Positions 1 through 5,346 of a stretch of 6,382 nt of DNA are shown in pieces. The DNA lies in the NCBI GenBank assembly GCA_003484585.1, contig DNBZ01000089.1:1-6382 (forward strand), written 5' to 3'. Made by a program: the position numbers and the translations under genes. Each line of letters starts with the position of its first letter. Positions within the stretch are counted from its first letter, which is position 1. The stretch comes from Bacteroidota bacterium. Its GTDB lineage: Bacteria; Bacteroidota; Bacteroidia; NS11-12g; UBA9320. The notes beneath the pieces are model-generated. The model was not told where the DNA came from. It did not search any database and was given only the letters and a program-made list of their open reading frames with translations.

Positions 1-254
1 CTGGCCAATATTCCAAAAGTAAATTTCTCATTAAATCTATAATCGGCGGTAAAAGACAAAATAGGAGTACCGTTAGAAATGACATTATATGTTTCAGGAG
101 TTTGAACGGTGTACGATTCCTTATTTAGATCTTGTATGCACCTATTTACCGAGCTTGCACCTACTTGTAATCCTAATCTATATATTGCAGAGTTCAGTTG
201 CCCAATACTCAATAGGGTGCAAAAAATGAAAACTATGCTATGGATAAATCTCAT
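1..254 (-). CDS. Outer-membrane beta-barrel-type protein, N-terminal part (runs off left edge)
   Basis: Only the first 84 codons are inside the window. The protein starts at an ATG whose first base is 254. Residues 1 to about 19 form a signal peptide: Arg2, then a hydrophobic stretch (IVFIFCTLLSIG). It continues with short alternating strands such as YRLGLQVGAS and PILSFTADYRF followed by NEKFTFGILA, the usual opening of the PorT/OmpW-like outer-membrane beta-barrels common in Bacteroidota. The gene begins 3 bp after the stop codon of the ATL gene, so the two are very likely co-transcribed. No Shine-Dalgarno sequence is visible, which is normal for the phylum. The specific function is unknown, and the barrel assignment is inferred from strand pattern and signal peptide alone. 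Without the rest of the protein it could also be another kind of secreted beta-rich protein. Confidence 0.7.
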   Translation of the reverse strand, partial: MRFIHSIVFIFCTLLSIGQLNSAIYRLGLQVGASSVNRCIQDLNKESYTVQTPETYNVISNGTPILSFTADYRFNEKFTFGILA

Positions 255-257
255 GTG

Positions 258-596
258 TTATAACGCAAGATTTTCTGATGGATCCCAAAAATGCGTATCG
301 AAACTGACTATTTGATCTTCTACTATAGTTACGCCTTCAGCCTCTAAAAGTTCTTGCATAGCATTGGGATTTTCAAAAGCCCTTTTGCCCGTAAGTAGTC
401 CATTTCTATTGACTACTCTGTGTGCAGGCACTGCAGTAGATTGGCTATGTGCATTATTCATAGCCCAGCCCACCATTCTAGCAGATTTAGCTGCACCAAG
501 GTATTTACCTATTGCACCATATGATGTAACACGTCCGTGAGGTACAAGCCTCGCGACTTGGTATACTTGCTGAAAGAAATCTATTTGGTCCTGCAT
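258..596 (-). CDS. Alkyltransferase-like protein (ATL), MGMT-family DNA-binding domain without the acceptor cysteine
   Basis: This 112-residue protein is the C-terminal DNA-binding domain of O6-alkylguanine-DNA alkyltransferase on its own. Visible motifs are VPHGRVTSYGAIGKYLG (residues 18-34) with the nucleotide-flipping Tyr26, SARMVGWAMNNA (38-49) with the arginine finger Arg40, and VPAHRVVNRNG (56-66). In true MGMT/Ogt the last motif is PCHRV with the alkyl-accepting Cys. Here that residue is Ala58, so methyl transfer is not possible. Known ATL proteins of this kind bind O6-alkylguanine, flip it out and flag it for nucleotide excision repair, and I infer the same role here. The C-terminal HFWDP also fits ATLs. 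The length matches the family (about 100-120 residues), so it is not a truncation. The ATG at 596 gives the expected N-terminus. It is the first gene of a minus-strand unit, with the outer-membrane protein gene starting 3 bp after its stop. Confidence 0.92.
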   Translation of the reverse strand: MQDQIDFFQQVYQVARLVPHGRVTSYGAIGKYLGAAKSARMVGWAMNNAHSQSTAVPAHRVVNRNGLLTGKRAFENPNAMQELLEAEGVTIVEDQIVSFDTHFWDPSENLAL

Positions 597-646
597 GCAA
601 CAAAGGAATCTCGTAATATTACAAGCAACTAATAGGCTCTTTACTA

Positions 647-713
647 CGTCTTACCTTGTACAAACTTAATCTAGAATTGATATAGAAGGATAAAACAATT
701 TCCACTTTTAATT
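647..713 (+). repeat. Degenerate upstream copy of the promoter/start region of the thioredoxin-like gene (unit 1)
   Basis: This stretch aligns collinearly with 772-848. Shared blocks, in order, are CGTCTTAC (647-654 and 772-779), CAAAC (661-665 and 794-798), ATTRATATAGAA (676-687 and 800-811), and a 26-bp block (683-708 and 818-843) with two mismatches, followed by a common ATT. Offsets range from 124 to 135 bp, implying small indels. The base that forms the T of the ATG in unit 2 (823) is G here (688), giving AGG. The reading frame after it would give IKQFPLLI and ends at TAA 735-737, so this copy cannot make the protein. Confidence 0.65.
661..668 (-). promoter_or_regulatory. Possible Bacteroidota -7 box for the ATL gene
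   Basis: On the minus strand this reads TAAGTTTG, an exact match to the Bacteroidota sigma-A -7 consensus TAnnTTTG. It lies about 65 bp before the ATL start codon. No convincing -33 TTTG is seen at the usual 19 bp spacing, so the call rests on one box only. Confidence 0.3.
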
Positions 714-771
714 AGGCATTATTTTTGTAAAGAATAAAGTAGAAATGGAGTATCTTTATATAGAGTTAAAG

Positions 772-848
772 CGTCTTACTCCTATTATATTTGCAAACGA
801 TTAATATAGAACTGTATTAGAATGATAAAACAATTTGCACTTTGGATT
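772..848 (+). repeat. Functional copy of the tandem repeat: promoter and first codons of the thioredoxin-like gene (unit 2)
   Basis: This partner of 647-713 contains the likely -7 box, the start codon at 822-824 and the first codons of the thioredoxin-like gene (MIKQFALWI). Relative to unit 1 it has about 11 extra bases between ATATAGAA and the start codon. Confidence 0.65.
786..793 (+). promoter_or_regulatory. Probable -7 box of the thioredoxin-like gene
   Basis: The sequence TATATTTG matches the Bacteroidota -7 consensus TAnnTTTG exactly and lies 28 bp before the ATG at 822, giving a short leader. A good -33 TTTG is not seen at the expected spacing. The matching place in repeat unit 1 reads TACCTTGT, an imperfect version. 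Confidence 0.4.
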
Positions 849-2336
849 GGCGTCTTATTATGTGGGAGTACTTATGCTCAGTACGACATAACTGTAAAAA
901 TAGATGGATTGACCTGTGATGACGATGCTGATGCTGCAGTTGAAGGTTTGGAGAATGATAAGCTATTGCTAGCGAACCATTTTGGCAACAAACAGTACCT
1001 CAAAGACACCTCTGAGTGTAGCAATGGAGTATTCCATTTCAAGGGCAAAGAGAAGCTCGCTACAGGCGTATATCTAGTGGTACTACCAGGAAAAAACTAT
1101 TTTGAGATTCTAGTTTCGAAGGACGAAGATCAGACCAAGTATTTTTTTCAAACGGATACTACAATCAAGCCTGCCGTCACTACTGTGAAAGGAAGCAAGG
1201 AGAATGAGCTATTCTTAGAGTTTAATCAATATGCAGTAAAGCAAAGTTTGAAAGCTTCTTCCCTTAGCAAACAAATAGAAGCCGAAGAGGATTCTGTAGC
1301 TAAGAGTAAATTACAAAAAGACTTACGAGCACTCGGCAGTAGCGTTTCTCAACGCAGAAAAGATCTAGCTAAAACTAATCCGACTCTTTTTATAGGCAGG
1401 TTGTACAAAGCAATGGGCGAAGTAGAATCCCCAAAATTTCCGGAGGATTTAGAGCCAGCAAAGTTGCGAGAGATGCAGTATATGTGGCTCAGAGAGCACT
1501 ACTGGGACAATGTAGATTTTTCTGAAGATGGACTAGTACTTTCCCCAGTTTTTCATGGAAAGATAAAAAACTACTTTGAAACCTATATGCCACCTATTCC
1601 AGATACTGCTATTTTGATGGGAGATAAGCTGATAGCTAAAATAGAACAAGGAGGCAGCACCGAACAGTTTAAGTATACCGTTCATTTCATGCTTGGATAT
1701 TTTGAAGACGCAAAGTATATGTGTTTTGATAAAGCAGTATGGCACATTGCAAAGAACTACTATTGTGCAGGCAAGGCATTTTGGGCAGATTCTGCCTACG
1801 TAGATAAGATGTGTGAGGAGAGTAGCAAAATGGAGCCTACGCTATGCGATAAAATAGCCCCAGACATGAATATGCCGGATTCTAATTTTATTCAAAGAAT
1901 ACGGATGTCTGAAATAAACAAACCAGTTACTGTGCTTATTTTTTGGGATATCAATTGTGGCCATTGTAAAAAAGAGATGCCAATAGTTAGCAGAATATAC
2001 GACAGTATGACTAACGAGAATTTTGAGATCTATGCGGTATATACACAAGGAGATTGGGCAGCTTGGAAAAAACGTCTAGCAGTTGACGATTTTAATTTTA
2101 TCAATGTAGCTAATGCTTTTGGTGAAGATAAATTTAGGAACTTATATAATATAAGAACCACGCCTCAGATTTATGTTTTAGATAAAGATAAAAACATTCG
2201 ATTTAAGAAAATAGGGGCGAAGGATATACCTAACACGGTGCAGTATCTGCTAGAAGAACAAGGGGTAGTAGAGGCTACAGAACTTTCTAAACCGATCAAT
2301 TCTTCTGAAGACTCAGAATCATTAGATATTGAATAA
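822..2336 (+). CDS. Secreted TlpA-like thiol-disulfide oxidoreductase with long N-terminal DUF4369/DUF5106-like region
   Basis: This 504-residue protein has a Sec signal peptide (residues 1-19, cleavage likely after STYA), so it acts in the periplasm or at the outer membrane. Residues 21-125 form a beta-rich DUF4369-like domain. Residues 135-185 are charged and helical, probably a short coiled coil. Residues 205-350 look like DUF5106, including the segment DKAVWHIAKNYYCAGKAFWA. Residues 353-480 are a thioredoxin fold with FWDINCGHCKKEMP, redox pair Cys379/Cys382, and the cis-proline loop TTPQIYVLD (Pro448). The CGHC motif is the one in protein disulfide isomerases. Including the redox pair, the mature part has eight cysteines, so structural disulfides are possible. 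The tail after 490 is rich in Ser, Glu and Asp. LLCG at 12-15 does not make a good lipobox, so a lipoprotein is unlikely. Such proteins reduce or rearrange disulfides of exported proteins; the actual partner is unknown. It is a single gene, convergent with the next one. Confidence 0.9.
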   Translation: MIKQFALWIGVLLCGSTYAQYDITVKIDGLTCDDDADAAVEGLENDKLLLANHFGNKQYLKDTSECSNGVFHFKGKEKLATGVYLVVLPGKNYFEILVSKDEDQTKYFFQTDTTIKPAVTTVKGSKENELFLEFNQYAVKQSLKASSLSKQIEAEEDSVAKSKLQKDLRALGSSVSQRRKDLAKTNPTLFIGRLYKAMGEVESPKFPEDLEPAKLREMQYMWLREHYWDNVDFSEDGLVLSPVFHGKIKNYFETYMPPIPDTAILMGDKLIAKIEQGGSTEQFKYTVHFMLGYFEDAKYMCFDKAVWHIAKNYYCAGKAFWADSAYVDKMCEESSKMEPTLCDKIAPDMNMPDSNFIQRIRMSEINKPVTVLIFWDINCGHCKKEMPIVSRIYDSMTNENFEIYAVYTQGDWAAWKKRLAVDDFNFINVANAFGEDKFRNLYNIRTTPQIYVLDKDKNIRFKKIGAKDIPNTVQYLLEEQGVVEATELSKPINSSEDSESLDIE

Positions 2337-2370
2337 TCAGGGAAACAGGTTATAATGTAGAGTCGTACGT

Positions 2371-3060
2371 CTAGTCTTTTGAACTTACGTTAGTTTTTAT
2401 TTCTTTATAAATCTCGCCAACGAGTATAGCCAGTCCAAGATTATAGTAGGGAGAAGTAAGCTTAGATGCTTCGGGAGGTCCTAGTGTAATTCGATAACCT
2501 ATGCCTGCTTTTACTCCTACCCAAGGGAGTAATTCTAGATATGCATTTGTGCCTATTTCAATGGGAACCATATTAAAGAATTCTGAACGAATAACAGTCG
2601 CCTTGTTAGATTCTCTATAGTCATACTTAATATTGCCTATGCCTATTTGTATAGGCAAGCTCAGGTACAACCGTTTGTACCGATAGTATTGATATTCTAT
2701 ACCAAAATTGAAATTACTAGAGTTTATAAATCTAAAAACGGAGTCTTGGGTAAACAGAGGATCATTTGCTAGTAAGGTTTCATTGGCATTGCCAAATCCA
2801 TAAACACCCACAAAAAGTTTCACCTGTTGGTAGTCCATACCACCTACTAATCCATATAGCTTAGTCTGATTAGACTGTACAAAGGTATTTCGATTATGAA
2901 ATCCGATGAAGAATTTACCCTCATTTTTAAGAGCAGAAGTTATGGTATCTTTAATGCTGTGTTGAGCTAAGAGGCTATGCGAAAAGCCAATACAAATTAT
3001 CAGCAGTAAGCATTTTGACCATCGGGTGATGATGTGCCTAGCTAAGCAATAACCTTGCAT
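2371..3060 (-). CDS. Outer-membrane beta-barrel-type protein, unknown function
   Basis: The predicted 229-residue protein starts with a positively charged segment (ARHIITRWSK) and a hydrophobic core (CLLLIICIGFSHSLLA). Signal peptide cleavage is likely near Ala32/Gln33. The mature part is rich in aromatic, Gly and alternating polar/hydrophobic residues (KLFVGVYGFG, FNFGIEYQYYRYKRLYLSLP, GVKAGIGYRITLG), the pattern of a small outer-membrane beta-barrel with roughly eight or more strands. I cannot assign a named family. I chose the ATG at 3060 over the GTG two codons upstream (3066). Either choice overlaps the end of the MarC gene, by 23 bp from the ATG, so translation is probably coupled to it. 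It is the last gene of the minus-strand run and faces the thioredoxin-like gene across 34 bp. I found no convincing terminator in that gap. Confidence 0.8.
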   Translation of the reverse strand: MQGYCLARHIITRWSKCLLLIICIGFSHSLLAQHSIKDTITSALKNEGKFFIGFHNRNTFVQSNQTKLYGLVGGMDYQQVKLFVGVYGFGNANETLLANDPLFTQDSVFRFINSSNFNFGIEYQYYRYKRLYLSLPIQIGIGNIKYDYRESNKATVIRSEFFNMVPIEIGTNAYLELLPWVGVKAGIGYRITLGPPEASKLTSPYYNLGLAILVGEIYKEIKTNVSSKD

Positions 3061-3610
3061 TGGCACTAAATAATTTAACGGCTATTGCTAATACAATAAT
3101 TCCAAAAACTTTATTTAAAATTTTTGCACCTGCAGGGCCTAGTATTTTTTTGATGCGGTCTACACTTCTAAGAACTACGTATATCACTATCATATTTAAG
3201 ATAATCGCTACCACAATATTGAGCGTTTCGTACTCTGCACGTATAGAGAGTATAGTGGTAAGTGTGCCTGCCCCAGCTAGTAATGGGAAGGCCAGTGGCA
3301 CCACAGAAGCCGTAGCAGTATCTGCATCGTCTTCTTTAAATATCTGAACACCAAGTAACATTTCAAAGGCAATAAAAGCCATAAGAATACTGCCTGCTAC
3401 TGCAAATGAACCTATGTCTACTCCTACGAATGATAGCATAGACTCGCCCAAAAACAGGAACGAAATCAAAATCAGTGCAGTCACTAGCGTAGCAAGTCCC
3501 GGTCGGATAGGCGTTTTCTTTTTTATTGCGATAATGAGCGGTATGGCACCGAGCACATCTATCACTGCGAAAAGCACTAAGAAAGCTGAGAGTATCTGAT
3601 TAATATCCAT
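3038..3610 (-). CDS. MarC family (UPF0056) inner-membrane protein
   Basis: This 190-residue, very hydrophobic protein shows the MarC layout of six membrane helices in two halves. The first half carries FAVIDVLGAIPLIIAIKKK, equivalent to the family's D-x-x-G-x-x-P signature. The second half carries PLAFPLLAGAGTLTTILSI, equivalent to PLLAGPGxI. The loop between them (FKEDDADTATA) is acidic. MarC proteins were once linked to multiple antibiotic resistance, but that link was not upheld and their substrate is unknown, so no transport role should be assumed. The start is the ATG at 3610. An in-frame TTG at 3691 would add 27 residues inside paaD with no family similarity. The gene follows paaD after a 44-bp gap that may hold its own promoter. 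It overlaps the downstream beta-barrel gene. Confidence 0.9.
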   Translation of the reverse strand: MDINQILSAFLVLFAVIDVLGAIPLIIAIKKKTPIRPGLATLVTALILISFLFLGESMLSFVGVDIGSFAVAGSILMAFIAFEMLLGVQIFKEDDADTATASVVPLAFPLLAGAGTLTTILSIRAEYETLNIVVAIILNMIVIYVVLRSVDRIKKILGPAGAKILNKVFGIIVLAIAVKLFSANARLLLS

Positions 3611-3626
3611 TAATAAAACGTTGGGG

Positions 3627-3634
3627 CAAAGGTG
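3627..3634 (-). promoter_or_regulatory. Possible promoter -7 box for the MarC gene
   Basis: On the minus strand the sequence is GCACCTTTGCCCC, with CACCTTTG one base off the TAnnTTTG consensus. The TTTGC continuation is common in Bacteroidota promoters. It sits in the paaD-marC gap, 16 bp before the start codon. If real, the MarC and beta-barrel genes are transcribed separately from paaBCD. No -33 box is evident. Confidence 0.3.
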
Positions 3635-3654
3635 CACCAAATATGTGTGACTTT

Positions 3655-4143
3655 TTAAATAGGCTTGAAACCTTCGAAAGCCTGTTTGCAATTATTGCAG
3701 TAGTGTAAACTTCTGCAAAGTGTAGGACCAAATGGGCTTTTCATTTTAGTATTCTCACTATCACAATAGGGGCACTTAGTCGCCTCTAGTATGTCCATAC
3801 TTATATTGGAACAGTTACGCATAGGGGGAGCAAGTCCGTGCTTTTTGATAGCAGCGTGCCCTTCTTCCGAAATGAGGTCTGTGGTCCATGTAGTTTCAAA
3901 ACTAGTAGCTACAGTGATGTCGCCCAGCTGCTCATAGCTGCCAAGATGCTCCTTTACCATATCTTCCATCATACGAAGTGCTGGACAGCCTGCAAAGGTA
4001 GGAGTCAGCGTAACGTGGATGTCGTTATTCTCACTGATGTCTATACCTGTCACTATGCCTAGGTCTACTATAGATATAGTAGGTATCTCAGGATCTTTCA
4101 CCTGCTTTAGCTCTTCGCGTATGTAGTCTGCTGTTATTTCCAT
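3655..4143 (-). CDS. paaD: PaaD, maturation factor of phenylacetyl-CoA epoxidase (DUF59 plus zinc-ribbon-like C-terminus)
   Basis: This 162-residue protein has an N-terminal DUF59/MIP18 domain (about residues 5-100) with DPEIPTISIVDLGIV (17-31) and the conserved cysteine in TPTFAGCPA (Cys53). The C-terminal part has four cysteines in a ribbon arrangement (Cys124 and Cys127 in CPYC, Cys149 and Cys152 in CNNC) plus Cys143. Together with FGPTLCRSLHYC, this ending separates PaaD from generic SufT-like DUF59 proteins. PaaD is needed for an active PaaABCE epoxidase and is thought to act in iron-sulfur or metal-centre assembly. The gene starts 3 bp after the paaC stop codon (TAG CCT ATG), so it is co-transcribed and probably translationally coupled. 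Length and motifs are intact. Confidence 0.95.
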   Translation of the reverse strand: MEITADYIREELKQVKDPEIPTISIVDLGIVTGIDISENNDIHVTLTPTFAGCPALRMMEDMVKEHLGSYEQLGDITVATSFETTWTTDLISEEGHAAIKKHGLAPPMRNCSNISMDILEATKCPYCDSENTKMKSPFGPTLCRSLHYCNNCKQAFEGFKPI

Positions 4144-4146
4144 AGG

Positions 4147-4905
4147 CTACCAATCAGCACTAGGATCTATAGTATATACCTCTGTCATTTCTTTTAGCAA
4201 TGGCTGCAGGTGCTCTGTATGCTTACCTACTCTGCCACCATATATAGGAGCCCAAGTTGCCTTGTCTGGTATAGTAAGATTACTCTTTTCTAGCAAAGGA
4301 GTAATAGCTTCTAACCATTGAGCTTTTAGAGCTTCTTCTCCCATAAATATATTTTCAGCAATCAAGATGTCTTCTGCAGGTCCAGGCTCGAACATGCCCA
4401 GTGCATAGTTCCAAGCATAGTTGAGCGAATCTTGCATTTTGGTATTGCTTTCTTCGTTTCCGTGTCCTAGTTGATGTACCCAAGTATTGGCGTGCATCGT
4501 GTGGTATTTTATCTCACCAAAAAACTTCTTAGCAACCTGAGCAAGTGGTTGGTATGCAGAAGTTTTGAGTGCTTCGAAACGCATATACTCTGCAAAATCG
4601 AAAAGAAAATGACGTATAAGACTAAAGTCGTATCCACCTATAGGCAGCTCTACCAAATGACTACAGTGAAACTGAGGTGCATTTCTAGTGAAAGCTACTG
4701 TATCTGCTTCTGCTTCCCCCAGTTGATTTAGTAAGTTGTATAAGTGTTCACTCTGGCCCATCTTGTCCTGTGCCATGCTAGAGAAGGCTATGTCTTCTTC
4801 TAGTATAGGACCTAAGCCGTTCCATTCGCTATTTCTATGACCTATTATTAGTTGGTCATCTGCCATTTTATATAGTAATTCTTTTAATGCTTCTATGCTG
4901 TTCAT
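4147..4905 (-). CDS. paaC: PaaC, structural subunit of 1,2-phenylacetyl-CoA epoxidase
   Basis: This 252-residue protein matches the length of PaaC (about 250). Characteristic segments are GHRNSEWNGLGPILEEDIAF (22-41) followed by SSMAQDKMGQ, IKYHTMHANTWVHQLG (132-147), and YGGRVGKHTEHL (222-233) near the C-terminus, which ends DPSADW. PaaC has a ferritin-like helical fold related to the catalytic subunit PaaA but has lost the diiron site. It pairs with PaaA to form the oxygenase core that converts phenylacetyl-CoA to its ring-1,2-epoxide in the cytoplasm. It lies 36 bp after paaB and 3 bp before paaD. The ATG at 4905 gives a normal N-terminus. PaaA itself is not in the window, although PaaC has no known stand-alone role. 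Confidence 0.96.
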   Translation of the reverse strand: MNSIEALKELLYKMADDQLIIGHRNSEWNGLGPILEEDIAFSSMAQDKMGQSEHLYNLLNQLGEAEADTVAFTRNAPQFHCSHLVELPIGGYDFSLIRHFLFDFAEYMRFEALKTSAYQPLAQVAKKFFGEIKYHTMHANTWVHQLGHGNEESNTKMQDSLNYAWNYALGMFEPGPAEDILIAENIFMGEEALKAQWLEAITPLLEKSNLTIPDKATWAPIYGGRVGKHTEHLQPLLKEMTEVYTIDPSADW

Positions 4906-4941
4906 GTTGTTCTGTTTGTTAATTTGGAGTACTTAATTCTA

Positions 4942-5346
4942 TTATACCTCGTCCGTAGATTTCATGCCTCGCTCTTTGAATGCTTGTATGCGGTCCATTA
5001 CTTTGTAAGAGGCTGGGTTGCGATAAAGTTTCTCAGGAGCTGTGGTGAAAATATCCTCATCTGCATATTCGGTAGCAGAAATACAGCTACTAGGGGCTAC
5101 CCATATATTGGCAGTTTGCTCACGTCTGGCGTATTGTTCTTTCGCATATAAAAGAGCCATGTCTGCATTGGGAGCGTGCACTATACCTACGTGTTTATGT
5201 TGAGCTCCTCTTTTGCTTTGGTGAAAAACTTCATAAGTCTGAAAATGGATAAGCCCATCTACATCATTGTGATTTCCCCCTGAAAGGTGAGCTCTGCTAA
5301 TTCGTGGATCTAGAGAATCTATTGTTTGATCAGTTTCGTTTGCCAT
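4942..5346 (-). CDS. paaB: PaaB, subunit of 1,2-phenylacetyl-CoA epoxidase, with N-terminal extension
   Basis: The core (about residues 35-125 of 134) carries the PaaB signature: YEVFHQSKRGAQHKHVGIVH followed by APNADMALLYAKEQYARR (38-75), then NIWVAPSSCIS and the C-terminal KLYRNPASYKVMDRI. PaaB is a small non-catalytic subunit that bridges PaaA-PaaC heterodimers in the epoxidase. Enterobacterial PaaB is about 95 residues. Here roughly 33 extra N-terminal residues, including LDPRISRAHL, precede the core. I believe similar extensions occur in other Bacteroidota, but that is from memory. The only plausible ATG is at 5346, which lies inside the 3' end of the upstream T9SS cargo gene (28-bp overlap, different frame). 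No promoter box was recognised directly upstream, so expression probably depends on read-through from that gene or on a promoter inside it. Confidence 0.93.
   Translation of the reverse strand: MANETDQTIDSLDPRISRAHLSGGNHNDVDGLIHFQTYEVFHQSKRGAQHKHVGIVHAPNADMALLYAKEQYARREQTANIWVAPSSCISATEYADEDIFTTAPEKLYRNPASYKVMDRIQAFKERGMKSTDEV

Noticed and set aside
109..315. Plus-strand open frame of 68 codons
   Set aside because: It is antisense to the junction of the ATL and outer-membrane protein genes, with no signal peptide, domain or credible composition.
2361..2372. Near-palindrome around CGTACG in the gap between the convergent genes, considered as a terminator
   Set aside because: The perfect core is only six bases and self-complementary without a loop, and no T-run follows on either strand, so it is not a credible intrinsic terminator.
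2633..2658. Inverted repeat TTGCCTAT ... ATAGGCAA with a tandem GCCTAT, hairpin-like
   Set aside because: It lies inside the beta-barrel gene and is explained by codons for an Ile-Gly-Ile-Gly run (minus strand PIQIGIGNI). There is no U-tract and no gene boundary nearby.
3060..3347. Plus-strand open frame of 95 codons over the MarC gene
   Set aside because: It is the complement of a clear MarC coding sequence. Its Ile/Ala/Thr/Ser-rich make-up is what reverse reading of a hydrophobic membrane protein gives.
3611..3691. Longer start (TTG at 3691) for the MarC protein
   Set aside because: It would overlap the end of paaD and add 27 residues without family similarity; the ATG at 3610 begins exactly where MarC proteins begin.
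3838..4062. Plus-strand open frame of 74 codons inside paaD
   Set aside because: It is antisense to a well-supported paaD and has no recognisable protein features; it is a shadow of paaD codon use.
3655..4143. Reading the DUF59 protein as a general SufT-type Fe-S factor
   Set aside because: The cysteine-ribbon C-terminus and the position 3 bp after paaC identify it as PaaD.
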